From: Chinchilla lanigera
Lineage: Eukaryota > Chordata > Mammalia > Rodentia > Chinchillidae
NCBI RefSeq assembly: GCF_000276665.1
Contig: NW_004955459.1
Span: 13,703,859 to 13,767,858, forward strand
DNA length: 64,000 nt
Direction of reading: 5' to 3'
The notes under the pieces were generated by a model. That model was not told the origin of the DNA. It searched no databases and saw only the letters and a list, made by a program, of their open reading frames with translations. A program made the translations under genes and the position numbers. Positions 1-12,783 of the stretch are shown piece by piece. The number at the start of each line of letters is the position of its first letter. The first letter of the stretch is position 1.

Positions 1-1085
1 CAGGCTCCATCTTTGCCTCATTTTGTAGAATGAAATTTCCTTTTTGTTCTGCTTTTAATATCATTGTATTAGACCCACCTGGATAATCCAATTTGCTCAA
101 TTTATTTAAATATCCTGATTTGCCACCTTAATTTTCTTCCACCATATAATATAGCCCCCCTATATTCTATCGGGACATATTAGAGAATCATTCTGCCATG
201 AGCACCACACAATTGCAAGGGTGCAGCCCATGCTGTTGAATCAGACAGTGCTGAACATACACTGAGTTCAGCCACAGAACCAGTGCTTAGGAAGTGCTGA
301 GCCCCTAGTTACTGCACGCACAAGGAAGAGCCTTGCTTGTGATAGGGCTTGAGTCAGAAGAATGAATAGCTAGAGACAAGGATTTAAGAAATGTAAATAA
401 GCTCCCTGACCTTCTCCTGCTGACACTAATCCTGGCACTGTGAAATGTCTCCAGAGGAGAGCGACTCCTCACACTCAGAGTACTTTTCAAGTTGAAGCTC
501 TGAAATAGGACCAAGCATTAATTTTCTTAGATTGCTGTTTAAATACATATTTTATGCCATAAATCAAAACTAAATATAGTACAGTCACAGCAAGATTTTT
601 TAAAATGTATTTCTCTCTAAATCTGACTATGAGGAGTTTGAGGCCCAAGGTAACTCTTGTTTCTCTACACTCTGTCCTAGCTGCCTGTCCCCTTCTGTTG
701 GCATCAGAACCATCTTTCTAAAACAGCACATTTTCTGACACAGGTCAAAGGAACCAAGTGGAAATTAAAGGGTTCTTCTAAATCCATGGTAAATCACAGG
801 GAAGTAAATTTGAAGGTGTTAGGAATAAACTGAGGCAGAAGAATTATATTAGTAAAACCAACTCTGAAGGAAAGCACAGAAGGGTTCAAATTATTCTTCA
901 GAGTCTTCTTTCTAAGCTTTTCTGAGTTTGTGCCTACTTAGCCCAATCAGAACATAGTTAGTCGAAAACTGAGTTTATTGTAGCAGGTAAACAAGCTGTC
1001 ACTGGCAACCCTACCCAGAGAACAGAGGTCAGGTAAAGGGTATAAGAAAGCTCTGGAGGTTCTCTAAATTCACAGGTCTCTACAG
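1..1085. other. Unannotated AT-rich stretch
   Basis: No repeat, exon or RNA gene is recognised here. Open frames are short and their amino-acid composition is not protein-like. Confidence 0.4.
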
Positions 1086-1089
1086 CCTA

Positions 1090-1560
1090 TGGTACATTTA
1101 CTTAACAAACATTTATTGGTCACTGGCATATTTTCAGATGCTGTCCCCAGTTTTGGATATAAGACCATTCTTAACCTCAACAAGGTGATAGCTTAATGGA
1201 AAATGAGAAAATTAAAATAGTAACTCAGGAGACAGGAATACATACTGAGTTAGAGAAGCACACATGTATGAGTACAGAAGAGTCAAAACATAATGCTAGG
1301 AAAGTCTTCTTAGAGAAAGTGGCCATTAAATGTGGAAGGCTAAGTGTGACTACATGAGAAAATAAAGGTGGGAACAGCATTTGAATCAAGGCAATGAGGC
1401 ACAAAGTGGGAGGAGTTAAAGCTGGACAGGTAGAGAGAACCAAGTCTTACACAGATTAGCAGAGGAGGAAAAGATGTTTGGGATAGGGCTTTGGTCAGAA
1501 GAATAAAGAGGGATGTTTGCGTTTCCTGCATATCACCTTGAATAAAATGTAGGGAATGAT
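1090..1560 (-). mobile_element. Probable ancient L2 LINE fragment, reversed
   Basis: The left end reads like the reversed 3' end of L2: 'aacaaacatttattggtcac' followed by a stretch corresponding to 'gatgctg...gatataagac'. Further right, purine-rich text such as 'gggaacagcatttgaatcaa' and 'gaggcacaaagtgggaggag' matches the order expected in reversed L2. It is highly diverged. The short reverse-strand open frames across it are incidental. Confidence 0.55.
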
Positions 1561-1709
1561 AAGAAAACAATATTGGTGGAAGTGAGTTCACAGCATCTCA
1601 TGATATTTTACAACACAGACATTACTATGCTAAGAGTATTGGATAAAGGAGAAAGAGAGTAAATTAATCCTGAAAATGAGACAGCCATAAGGTAGAGTGG
1701 AGATGGGGG

Positions 1710-2446
1710 GAAGGAAGGAGCTGGCAAAGAGAAGGGAAGAAGGAAGTATGGGAGCAGGTTCTGGATTTGTGGATGAATGGATGGCTACAACTGTCTTTAC
1801 CTTGTGACTTCCCAAGAAAATGATGACAATGTTTACAGCAAAGCTTCACAAATTTTGTTTAAGAAGAGAATGATCATGGCATACTTAATCTCATTAGTTT
1901 TGATTAGTTTTTTAGACAGTCTATAAAATCAACCACCTGGTTGCCAAGGTTTTAGATCCCCAGAGAATGACCTTCCTGAAACTGTCAAGATCAAAGCTGT
2001 GAATCTGCACAGTGATATTGATTCTGGACTGGGTACATTGCAAGGATCTTCACCATAATGCTCCGTTTTAGAATAACAGAGATGAAGATGAGCAAATATA
2101 TATCCACATAGCATGTCTATATATGTCTATATGTGCAGTTTGCACAGTTATTCCTCTGTGATTTGCATAGCAGATTAAACCAATAGCAAAGGGAAAATAT
2201 TTTTGTGCCTGTAGAGAAAATGTATAGGTTAATTTTTTTATCATAATTCCCTAAAGAATATAGGATGACAGCTATTTATGTAGACTATCCATGGTATTAG
2301 GTATTATAGGTATTCTAGAGATGATTTACAGTAAACAGGAAGATGTATTTGGTTAAATACTATGCCATTTAATAGAAGGGATTGAGCTTTTGCAAATTTG
2401 GTGTCCATGAAGATCCTGAAAGCAACTCATGTATGCCAAGAAACAC
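1710..2446. other. No recognised feature
   Basis: AT-rich sequence with no repeat family or exon signature that I can name. Confidence 0.4.
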
Positions 2447-2472
2447 GTGTGTGTGTGTGTGTGTGTGTGTGT
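2447..2472. repeat. (GT)13 microsatellite
   Basis: 26 bp of uninterrupted GT dinucleotides. Such arrays are usually length-polymorphic. Confidence 0.97.
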
Positions 2473-3369
2473 ACTCATATTTGTATACTTTACATTATAA
2501 GTTTGACAGACCAAATTAAAAAAGTTTGAAAGGGAAACATTTTTACTGACAATTCTAAACTGAAACTGAACATATCAATGAGTAAATGTATCTACAGAAT
2601 AAAACACATAATATGAACAATGTAGCTGAGTAAAAGACAGGTAATACATTGCGCACTTATGTTTCCCACAGTAATTATGCAAGAAAAAATTTGTGGGGGT
2701 TGAAGATATGGTGAGTCTTTAACATACTTACTAAAATGCATTTATTGTTGAAGTTGTTTTATCCTGATAAAATTTAGACATTTCTATAGCAACCCAGGTG
2801 TGATGTTACATGCCTTGAACTGTAAATACATCAAGTTTTTTTGGGAGTACAATCTGTAATCCGTAATTAGACAGCTTTGGTTTGTTCAAACAATAGCTGG
2901 TTAAACTACTTTAAGTTTAAACTGAGTGATATGATGGTCCAGCAGAAAAATGACCATTCACAGTTTAGTTTGAGAAGTTGAAAATAATTTATTTTGTATC
3001 CCCTCTGGGTATGCACAGTTTTATATAAAATTTGTAAAATACACACTCACATATACATATAATATACAAAGAAATTATAAGAGAAATATATGAACTATGA
3101 TTCAGGTTGTTATTTTGAGGTTTTGAAATTATAGGTTTTATTTTCTTGTTTTTCTTGTTTTCCATTTTTTGTTTTCTGAAATGAACACATACTATTTCTT
3201 TTAAAATCAGAAAAAAAAGTATTCAAATTGTTTTTAAATGAAAGACTTAAACCTCTTAAGCAGTGTCCTTGTGATCAAAGCAGAGCACTATGATACCAAA
3301 TCAGTGCCTGCTTACAGTATGCTGCTACTCTTGAAATATTTCTTTTTTTCATTTTAGAGAGAGTAGTAA
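2473..3369. other. AT-rich stretch, little recognisable
   Basis: A weak B1-like start ('cccaggtgtgatgttacatg') lies near 2792, but the match is lost within about 50 bp, so no SINE is called. The rest is AT-rich and unassigned. Confidence 0.35.
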
Positions 3370-3660
3370 ATGAGAAACAAACAAACAAAGAAATAGAGCA
3401 CTAGCAGCATACCAGTATCACAAGCATAAACAAATCAAAGCAAGAACATTCAAAGTGATACAGTCTCAAGACAAAATAATACGAATCAACAGTGGTTGTT
3501 ACATTACATAATGCTATCCTCAACTACATTGCTCAGATTACCAGATGTAAGAATGAAAAACTGCTCAAACCGTTATAGGGAGTAAGAAAATAATTCTTCA
3601 ATAAAACACTGAGATAATACAGAATATGCAATGGAATTACAGTGGTGAACCCCTACCATC
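3370..3660 (+). repeat. L1-like dispersed repeat, copy B
   Basis: The core at 3487-3587 shares 'cagattaccagatgtaagaa' exactly with copies at 43.9 kb and 59.9 kb, and the sequence on both sides is alignable. A second, weaker unit ('ggaattacagtggtg', 3633-3647) follows about 150 bp after the matching point of the first ('gaatcaacagtggttg', 3483-3498). The clearest relatives in this window sit next to old L1 5'-region sequence, so L1 origin is an inference. Confidence 0.7.
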
Positions 3661-5370
3661 TTTTCTAGTGAAATCCTGGAACATTTTCCAGACTTGATTT
3701 TCATGCTCCCACCCCTGTAACAGGCACATGTTGGTTCATACTGGGAGAGATTAGAATAGCTGCACCATGCCACATTAACTCAGAACCACTATTGGGCATG
3801 CATTTGAAGTTAACAAAACAACATGGCACACGGAGAAGGAGTAGTGTCATGCAAAGTGAAATACTAGAATAGATTTTAAAGCTCTGCTAGAACATGTGGC
3901 ATGCACAGAAATAAGCTTTTAGGTTCAGAGTCTGTATGTCATCTGCAGTGTAAATTGTATGAGATACCTAAATTTTTAGTATTAGAAGTTGCAATCACAT
4001 ATTTTTCCCTTGAAGAGATATATAGGAAATGTCTGCCTGCAACAAAGAAGAGAATTTTTCAAGGGTTCACTGAAACTGTTGGGCCAGTTTAGCTAAATGT
4101 GATGGGAGGTCTTTCTTTATTTTCTTTTTTCCGAAAGGGTTAATTTAAGGCTTCCTTCTCATTTTAGTTCTATGGATGTAGTCTCATAATTTCTAGCACA
4201 ACTAATCCATGGTGAATGTCACTTGCATAAAGTCAGAAAACATAATAACATGAGTTTTCCAGTTATCTCCATTTCTCTGAAGGAATAAAGACATCTCAGA
4301 AACTAACTGTTCAATGCCAGAAGAAATACATTACATAAAATGACAAGGACATTTTAGTCATATCAATTTCAATGGGCCTAACTTAGGATTTGATAATAAA
4401 ATCTTGGTTTTCTGAAGATTTTGTTAGTTAGGGTACTTAGTAGTTTTACATGGTATGTTACCATATTATTTCAAATTGGCTTTGTCCACATTTGTGATGA
4501 AAGTTATCTGCAGAAATAATAAATGGGGTTACGATCTGGAGTCAATGGAAGCTGAACCCCTTAGGCTGTCCCTGATTTGTGGCTCAGGCAACTCCGTGGT
4601 GACCCTGCATTGGTAGATTGCTAGGCATAACAGGAACAGTTATGAGTACGTACTCCCACTGGGCAATCCCAAATATAATGATTCTAGATAGATAAAATCT
4701 ATTAGGTAAAAATATACTTCCTTGTTATCATTTTTTGTTTCATCACATACCTTTTGCTCCAAAGACTTTAAAAGTATCCTTTAGCCATGCAGCCATGACC
4801 AAAGATCTAAGTATATTAAAAACACAGACACACACACACAATTTCTTATTAATTACTTCTATATTATTTACCTCCCTCTATCAAGTATAATTAATATTTG
4901 GTTTATCAAGCTCAGCATAATTTAGTTCTCAAATGTAGTAACACTGTAGAATTATAATTGCTTATGGTATGAACTGCAACATAGTACTACCTTTCTCAAT
5001 TAATGCCAGATACCTTCAGTAACTAATGTATTACTCAAAAGCTTTGTTCTCTTAAACCCTGAGGATACAGTAGTATATATCTCCACATTTTAAAAATTAA
5101 TAAAATAGAATCATCTCATGCAGAATATAGGTTAGTGGTTTTGAGTCCATGCAACAAGCAGGCTATTAGGTCTACAACATTGTTATATTCATTGCAGGCT
5201 AGGTGAGCACAGTTACTCACAGTAACTTAAAAAAAATGACTCATCCAAGAAAATTCTCAGATGTCTACTTCTTAGCTCAAAGATAAATGCATTTATACCC
5301 TTTTTCTGTGTTTTTCTTTGATATATGTAAACTAAAGATTAGTGAAAGTCCATATATCATCCAATTTTTG
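3661..5370. other. No recognised gene; a short CA tract
   Basis: Repeat-poor AT-rich DNA. A short interrupted CA tract lies at 4823-4840. Nothing else is assigned. Confidence 0.4.
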
Positions 5371-5374
5371 CAAA

Positions 5375-5795
5375 GTATAGGTAGTTTTCGGGGTCATTTT
5401 CTTCTTCACTGAGACAGAATACCCTGCACCTACAATTTCAGAAAGGAGGGGTTTATTTTGGTTCAAGGTGGTAGTGCATATCTGCAAGCTCCAACACGGA
5501 AAGAGTATGGTGGAGGAGCCTGCCAAGGAAGAAGTGCGCTCAGCTCAAGGTGGCCAAGAAGCAGAGGAAAGAAGCAAGGGGAGGAGATACTCCCTTCCAC
5601 GTCATGCTCTGAAGGACCCAACTGTAGCCATGCACAAGTTCTAACAGCGTGTTCAGCTGGGGAACTCATTAATGGATTCATCCACTGACGAGTCTAGTGT
5701 CCTGTGATCCAATACCATCTAAAAACTCCTCCTCTGAACGCATGAGAGTTTGGGGGGACATTCTGGATCTAATCTATACTGGAAATATAATACAA
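5375..5795 (-). mobile_element. MaLR-type LTR, reversed
   Basis: Read on the minus strand, it starts near 5795 with a segment resembling the 'tactggatctaaaatgtccc' start of MaLR LTRs and ends with 'ccaaaataaacccctccttt', an AATAAA signal, then 'gcagggtattctgtctcag'. That order (spacer, AATAAA, then the 'ggtattttgtc' block) is the usual 3' end of class III MaLR LTRs. Exact termini and a target duplication were not resolved. Open frames on both strands are by-products. Confidence 0.75.
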
Positions 5796-6044
5796 AATGA
5801 GGGCTTAGGGTACTACATGAGCAAATCTGACACTTAGTAAAATAAGACCAGTAGAAAGAAATTAAGAAACACTATCAAGTAATAATATAAAAATATTGAT
5901 GCCAGTGAATGAAAGAGAAAAACGGAGTAAAAAGAATTAAAATGCCACAAAAAGCAGTAATGGAACTTCTCAGCAAGCAATGTGAATTCCAGCAATGGTC
6001 ACTCAAGGTCATTAAAATCCTAACTGTTTTGTAGGGAACAAGGA

Positions 6045-6345
6045 AATGATGATGACAGAATGAGAGCAGAAAGGAAGCACTGACTGATGATAACTGAGTG
6101 CGGGGGAAGAGCAGACAGAGAAGAGGCCCAGGTTAGCATCAAGGGAATATGCAGAGGGAAGAGGAAAACAGGCAGTGTGGATCCCACAAGTCGTGTGTAG
6201 GCTTTGCAATTTGTTTGAAGTTCAGTGGCGATAACACTGATTCCTGAGAAGAGAAGATGTTATTAAAATCAGGCTCCTGCAGCTTTCTTTAATAGGACTG
6301 AAATGGAAGCAGGGAAAAGATTACAAATAGGGATACCAATTAAAG
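6045..6345 (-). mobile_element. Ancient L2 LINE fragment, reversed
   Basis: The order 'gtgtgtaggctttgcaattt', 'atcaggctcctgcagctttc', 'gactgaaatggaagcaggga' follows reversed L2. This is an old, mammal-wide repeat with many substitutions. Confidence 0.65.
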
Positions 6346-6499
6346 TACAAATTTAAGTAGTTTTATGGATTCATTCTTTTGCATATTACAGGGAAAATTT
6401 GTGATAAATAGGTATGCGTGTGTGTCTGTGTTTAGAACTTTCAAGTAGCTGAGAATATCGAAATGTCCAATACATTCCCCCCAAAATAATACACAATAA

Positions 6500-7430
6500 G
6501 AACAACTGGTAAGCCTAATAAAACACCCTAATTTAAGCATGATCAAAGGAATTTAAACTCATTATGAAAATGTCCAATACCTAAAAAAGATTGAATTGAT
6601 AGAACTTGAAGTAATGAGCAACAATACAATAAAACGAGTAAAAACTAAAATCAAGTGATAAGCTGGAAACCAAATAGACTTTAAAAATAGGAACAAAACT
6701 CCAGCCACATTTCTATCAAAAAATGCAAATGAAAGTACAGTACACTGCAATGCCGTATCATACCTATCAACTGGGCAAAAACTAAAATGTTTGACATGAT
6801 GATTTCAGGGCAAAGTTTGAGAGAAACAGGCACTCAGACACTGCTGTCATGAGTGCAAATTGCAGTTTCTATTGGGGAGAACTTGGTGACATTTAATAAA
6901 ACTGGACCTGCATTTACCTTTGAACCAAGAGGTTAACATCTAGGAATTTTTCTTCATAACTCAGCTTTGAAAATATACATGAGACTAGCCGTTAAGCCAT
7001 TGTTTGTAATTGCTAAAAGCTGAAAAGTCAAATGCCTCCTACATAAAAAAAAGAGGTTAGGTTATTCCAAAATACACATATTGGAATCTTACTGAGATGT
7101 TTAAAAAATGAGAAAATCTTTCTGAAGTGCTATGGAGTGATATCCATAAAGTGTTAAATGAAGAAATCAAATACAGAAGGTCATATAATGTGTGCTAAGG
7201 AGAATGGCACATGATATGCACACGTGTCTGTCCATTGAGGAAACACTGGTAAGGTGAACGGGAAAGGAAAGAGGTTTACGGTCTGTACAGGATGAGTGAA
7301 AACTAGGATCCTGGGCTTTAGGAATGGGCAGAAAGAGTGACGGATGGGGCATCTCTTTGTATAGTTTGACATGTTAGAATTTTGTAAATTTTTAACATAC
7401 ACACAAAAAGAAACCCATGACTTTCACAAA
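6500..7430 (+). mobile_element. Ancient L1/HAL1-type 3' end
   Basis: Sense-oriented remnants of an old L1 3' region. 'tttgtaattgctaaaagctg' near 7004 is followed by a degenerate version of the 'ggttaaataaatta...' block, then 'aaatgagaaaatc', 'tgctatggagtgatatccat' and 'aagtgttaaatgaagaaatc', the order seen in old L1M or HAL1 3' ends. All frames are broken. The left boundary is uncertain. Confidence 0.7.
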
Positions 7431-8435
7431 AGTGATGAAAATCTGTATTTTAAATTAATGCCCTAGATGTATTAAAGGAAAAAATATCTGATTTAAGTAA
7501 TATTTGAAAGCAATATTTTCACATATGCAATCATATTAAAGCAGAACAAACAACCGCAGTGAGTTCATTTGCTTTTAACAGTGGTATGATAGGGAATTTC
7601 AGCTCACTTTATGTGTGTTCTAATGTTGAGAAAAGAGTAAATACATTATGACATATAATAGAATTTTAGTTTCTTCATGCCCAACGAGGAATATGAAAAT
7701 ATAGAAGGGAAAAGAATGAAAGGAACCATGAAGTGTTCGAATACAACTTCAGTATCAATGTGAATTAATCGCTTTTAATACTACAGCTAGAGAGAAACAC
7801 AGGAAAGTGTCTGCATTGTACATATGATGATAAGAGTGTAAGTCACCAAAATAGCAGTGAACCTACATTTAACCAATATCTTTGTTCCTAAATGTTGGTC
7901 TTTACTTAAAGAAGATATGCTGCACAAATTATTGATTCTTAAGTTGGAGCAGAAAATGTTTAAGATGAGCCTGAAACAATTTACAGTACCAAAAAACAGA
8001 GACATGTTTGTGGATACAAATTATCTGAAAGAATAGTCTTCTGGATGCAGGACCTATGAGGCAAATGTAAAAACCTGAAAAATCAAAACAAATCGCATAG
8101 TAATATGGTATAACCTATATGACTAAGTGGGAATTCGTGAGGTAAAATGATATAAACAAAGAGATACATGGAAAAGAACCAAAAGTGCTTTTCATAGTGA
8201 AAGTCATGTTGAGAAGTATAAAAGAAATAATGGGAAAAACCACTACTTAGAAACACCATAGTAATAATTGTGACAGACACCAAAAGTTAGTGATACTAAA
8301 ACATTAGGGAAGTTTGATGAAAGGTAGATAGCAATGTATTATACAATGGCAACGAAACATTATTAATAGTAAAATTTGACAAAGTGATATAAGCAGAGAG
8401 AAAAGAAAGTGCTTTTCCTAATAGAAATCATACTG
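7431..8435. other. Unassigned; weak internal duplication
   Basis: A motif around 'aaaagtgcttttcatagtga' (near 8181) recurs as 'aagaaagtgcttttcctaat' (near 8404), with similar flanks. This suggests an old duplication about 225 bp apart. No family is recognised. Confidence 0.35.
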
Positions 8436-8439
8436 GAGC

Positions 8440-8760
8440 AACTGATCGCTACCATAAATTGACACAGATATCTTGTGGCCCCTGATATGCTATGAGGGTT
8501 TCAGTAGGACATCTTTATAGTATTACTGCCAAAAATATATAATCTGAGCCTAATTGTGAGAAAATAGCAGAAAACACAAAGGGAGGAATATTTATAAGAA
8601 AATTAGCCTTCTTTCTGAAATGTGTCAAGTCCATTAAGTTAAAACAACAAAAATGTTAAAGAAATATCCCAGTTAAGAGGAGATAAAATAGACATGCCAA
8701 ATAAAACTAATTCGTGATTCCGTATAGAATAAGAGTCTTTTAAAAGTTTTTCTCCTAGAG
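8440..8760 (+). mobile_element. Ancient mammalian L1M-class 3' UTR fragment
   Basis: The order 'gacacagatatcttgtggcc', 'tttatagtattactgccaaa', 'cataatctgagcc'-like text, 'aaatgtgtcaagtcc', then 'ttaagaggagataaaataga' follows an old mammal-wide repeat that I associate with L1M 3' ends. The subfamily is not determined. Divergence is high. Confidence 0.6.
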
Positions 8761-9558
8761 AACATGAGTAGAACAGTTAACACAATTTCAATTTGGCCTG
8801 AAGGTTAAGTGATAATTTTCTGTTATCTTAACTTCTGACTTAAGTATTGCAATATGGTTTTACAAAAGAATACCCTTTATAAACAATAAACATTAAAGTA
8901 CTTAGATCTAAAGGGACATCATGGAAGCAACTTATTCTCAAGTGCTTCAGAAAAAAGAATAATGATGTCTCTGGGCATGTAAGTGTATACTTGTATATTA
9001 TATATACATGTAATGAAAGGACCCGAGTGAAGTGTTAACAGTAATTTATTAAATAATTTTGCATTCTTATAGCCCAAAATTTTTCAAATTCAACAGTTGA
9101 AGAATATAAAACAGAAAAGTAAATTATTTTCAGAGATACCCACATTCACACATAAGCCCACACATAGTACTGCCTCCTGCTTTCCAGGGGACAGGAAAGG
9201 GGTCTGTAATCTCAGTTCCTGGGATACAGGCCATTCACGGTTTTCCTCACAGTATCAGAGACAGTGAGAAAGTCAGCTGGCACAAAAGTTCAGAAACTGA
9301 AGCTATCACTCACTCTGTCTTCATACAGAAAGGAGAATCAGCTTCTCAAAATCAAGCATTGAAAGTCATGCCTAAGCCTCAAACCTACCTACTGGATTAC
9401 AGTGCTTCTTCCTCCAATCTAACCAATACTTTTCATCATTCTAAAAACTAAAAGTCATATTAATGCAACAATGTTATTTAAATTTGGAGTTAAATTGGAG
9501 AAAGATGAAAGAGTCAAATTTTAGTTTTGAAACACTGCTTTAGTTTGAGGTTTTATTT
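8761..9558. other. No recognised feature
   Basis: AT-rich DNA without an assignable repeat or exon. Confidence 0.4.
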
Positions 9559-9570
9559 TATGAATAATTC

Positions 9571-9664
9571 TTTTTTTTTTTTTTTTTTTTGGTATGGGAA
9601 TCAAACTCACGACCTCACGCTTGCCAAGTAGGTGCTGTGATGCTGAGCTACATCCACGGCCCTT
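9571..9664 (-). mobile_element. ID SINE, reversed, with 20-bp A-tail
   Basis: A run of 20 T (9571-9590) is followed by the reverse of an ID element: 'gggaatcaaactcacgacct', 'cttgccaagtaggtgctg', 'tgctgagctacatcc'. These correspond to the B-box side, middle and A-box side of the tRNA-Ala-derived body. Imperfect flanking copies 'atgaataattc' and 'acgataaattc' may be the target duplication. It is older than the copies at 15.8 and 55.4 kb. Confidence 0.88.
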
Positions 9665-9889
9665 TACGATAAATTCAAGATTTTTTTTTTCCAACAAAAT
9701 AACTGAAAACCCTAGGCTGTGTGCAACAGATATTCAGATAATTAGTATGATGAAAAGAGGCTTGATTTTGAGTCATCTCTCCTCAAGAAGCTTCAAAAGT
9801 ATCAGTCAACAAATAATGTTAATTTTATAGTCTGTACTATTACAAGGTCTATGAAAAAAATGAAAGCTATATATTGAAAAAGAGTTCTT

Positions 9890-10142
9890 TCCAGCCGTGA
9901 TGACACACACATATAATCCCAGAACCCTGAGATCCTGAGGTAGGAGGATCACAAATTCAAACCTCACTTTAGCAATTTAGTGACTTAGTGAGATGTTGTT
10001 TCAAAAGTACAGATATATATTCACACACACACATACAAGAATAAAAAAGACTGAGGAGGGAAGTCAATATAAAGATATGATGTTCAATCCCCTGATAACA
10101 CACACACACAAACACACACAGACACACACACACACACACAAC
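9890..10142 (+). mobile_element. B1-dID composite SINE with CA-rich tail
   Basis: The B1 part runs from 'ccagccgtgatgacacacac' through 'ataatcccagaaccctgaga' and 'aggtaggaggatcac'. A linker and a degenerate ID part ('tgttcaatcccctgataaca') follow, and the tail is now a CA array (10098-10141). Near-identical flanks 'gaaaaagagttc' (9876) and 'gagaaagagctc' (10143) look like an aged target-site duplication. B1-dID is a known composite SINE of several non-murid rodent lineages. Confidence 0.85.
10098..10141. repeat. (CA)n microsatellite in SINE tail
   Basis: Interrupted CA array (single AA and GA interruptions) that grew from the tail of the B1-dID element. Confidence 0.95.
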
Positions 10143-10159
10143 GAGAAAGAGCTCCATCA

Positions 10160-12780
10160 GCAAGAAAAAATACTGGGGCATAAATCAGTGTAAATAATGT
10201 GGTTATATTCATATGAAAATGCTTGAGAAGCTTCAATATATTCTGGAAGATTCCCCTTGTTGACACTTGTTAACACTTTATCTTTGAACATAGTTTTGTG
10301 TTTTAATTTTCTACTCAATCAAGTGGGGTCACTTGTAGTGAGATGAAAATCTTTTAAAATCCAATAAAGAGAACACACAAATATCTATATAATGAAATTA
10401 GAGTGAAAACAAAGATCAAAGAATAAATTTAATTTATTAAATCTTCATGCATTTTCATAAATGAAGACACATATATTTGGATTACTAAAGGCTTTGCACT
10501 TTAGGACAAATTCAGTGTAAAGTGAGCATGACTGAAGTAAGTTTCCAAAACAGAACAGAGAGAGATGCTTGGTAGAAATAAGAAAGAGAAAATAGCTAAA
10601 AATAAAATGAATGAACAGGAACGTGCCTGATTTGAAAATTTCAGAGTTACCACATTGGGAAAACCAAACATAATATTATGTGTCAGTCGCAGAATTTAGA
10701 TAAAAATTTTAATAGAAATGTGTAGCTGTACATCATCATTTTGGAGTTTCTTGGTTGATTCATTTGGTTTTAGAGAAAATCTGTCTTCTTTTTCTCACTC
10801 TGTCACTAATATGGAACTAAGTTACACACTTCTTCAGCTATATATTTTGTCTTTTCTTCCCGATATTTGCCATTTCATGTGAAAGTGTGCAAAGCATTTT
10901 GTTAATTTGGTTCTGCACTTAGCTATCCGTCAGCAGCATTTCTTTAAAAAGTGGTAGGGGTATAGATAGGGAAGACGTGTATCAGCAGCCTACTGTTTCA
11001 GACTGTGTCTGAGAGATGTTTGAGGATTGTTTCAGCAGTGCTACACAGATATCACGTGGCAGCTCAAGAAATGACTCTTGCTTTAAAGATGTGATTCTTA
11101 TCTTGCCAAAAATCCAGCCTACTTCCCCTATCATTGTTCATGGCTGTAAGGAAATAATATTCTCTTTATTTGCTTTTCTATTTTCTCATTTGATTGTAAA
11201 TGTACTCTTTGCTTTTTTCCCTATCAGAAGACATATATTATTTTTTTCATATACACAAAAGAATTAATAAACATGAGACAAGAAATTTCCACTCTGACAT
11301 TCTTGAACACTTCTATATGTAGGATCTAACAGTGTATAAGGTGTGTATTTGTAATAAATGTATATTGAGAATATCTATGAGTCAGACATTAGAAGAATGT
11401 TGTAGGTACAAAAACAATCATAGTCCCAAGGTGTGGAAACTGATTGAGATGTTTAGGATGTGACCGTTCTATGTTTGCATGCTTTACTTACAATGAGTAT
11501 AGAATGAAAAATAAATTATTATTGATATCTACTTACTATTACATTTTAGGAAATGTGGCTGAGCATGTCACATATTTATGCATCAAGAAGTCTCATAGAA
11601 AGAGGACAGTCAACATGCTCCAAACATTCACGACCGGGGAAGTTTTATTAGCTTACCTAGATCACTGAGATTTCTCGCAGTTCTACTCAGGACCAAGCAG
11701 CTGAAATTCACAGCTATGAAACTTATCTGCCTATGCAGACCAGAAAGGCATTTTGAGAAAACCAACTAAAAGTTAGGTAGAAACTAGATGAAAACCAGTC
11801 TTCTGGTTTGAAAAACTGAATTAGAAAAGGAAAAATTGAATTGGTTTTTAGAGGAGAACATATTTAGGTTGGGTCTAAGAAACAGTAAAAACTCAGATCT
11901 GACAAGCAAGTGTGATAAAAAGGAAAAAGGCAAAATAAAGTTGTAGGTGAGGAAGTGGTCTTTATCTGGGATGAAGGAACTATGCTAATTGTAGGCGGAC
12001 TTGAAAACACAAGGAGATGATGGAGGAAAAAATGTATGAACATAATAAAAGGAAGCAGGATTGTTGGAACCAGAGACCTGAAGACAACAAAAAGAGGAGA
12101 GGGCAGAATTTTTGGAATTATGACAGGTCATGGAAGGTTGCTGGTAATGGCAATAAAAAAGAGTAGGGTTTGAGCCTTTCACTGATCAGATAAACTGGGA
12201 AAGATGAAATGGTCTCAGAGGCAAGTAAAGCAATAGCCTGGTAGTCTAAGGTTTTAAAGAGTATTAGTGATAACATCAACTGCACGGAGAAATAAATACG
12301 GAGAGAAAGAATGAGCCAGATTCTAAGGCCTTGCACATGTGGCAAAGAAAGAAAATTATATTAATGAATTCTGACTAGGGCTAAGGAGGTTTGTATAGAA
12401 CCGTGATTTGAGTTTCAAAATATCTGGGTTTTTGAAGAAAGAGAAGAGATCCTTTTGAAGTGGCAATAAAAAAAAAAAATAATAAGATGGCTATCACTAT
12501 ATCAGGAATGTAAGAAAATATTGGCACCCTGTATAAAAGACTATAGTGATTGTGCTTTGGACAGACTATCGGGGTTTAGAGAGAGAGGCAGGAGGTGTGT
12601 GGCATGTTCAGAAAAGAGATTAGAGATATAGACCCACTTGGGAGAGGTCACCATAGCAGTGTCTTTTGTTGTAGATTTTGCTGTTGGGGGTTGTTTTGTT
12701 TTGTTTTACTTTGTTTCATTTTTGCTTTAGAAGACCTTGAGAAGTAACAACTTGATTCTGAGCACATAATCAAAACCAAA
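10160..12780. other. Repeat-poor DNA with weak L2-like traces
   Basis: No exon or RNA gene is seen. Purine-rich sequence at about 11940-12660 ('gaaggaactatgctaattgt', 'gagagaggcaggaggtg') resembles reversed L2, but no long ordered match was secured. An A13 tract lies near 12467-12479. Confidence 0.35.
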
Positions 12781-12783
12781 TAA

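Noticed and set aside
2671..2710. 40-bp exon-like segment ('tttcccacag' ... 'gtgagt')
   Set aside because: Weak pyrimidine tract and very short. It shows that such pairs occur by chance in this window.
10021..10142. CRISPR-like regular spacing of CA-rich blocks
   Set aside because: Simple CA microsatellite in a SINE tail; no spacer-repeat structure anywhere in the window.
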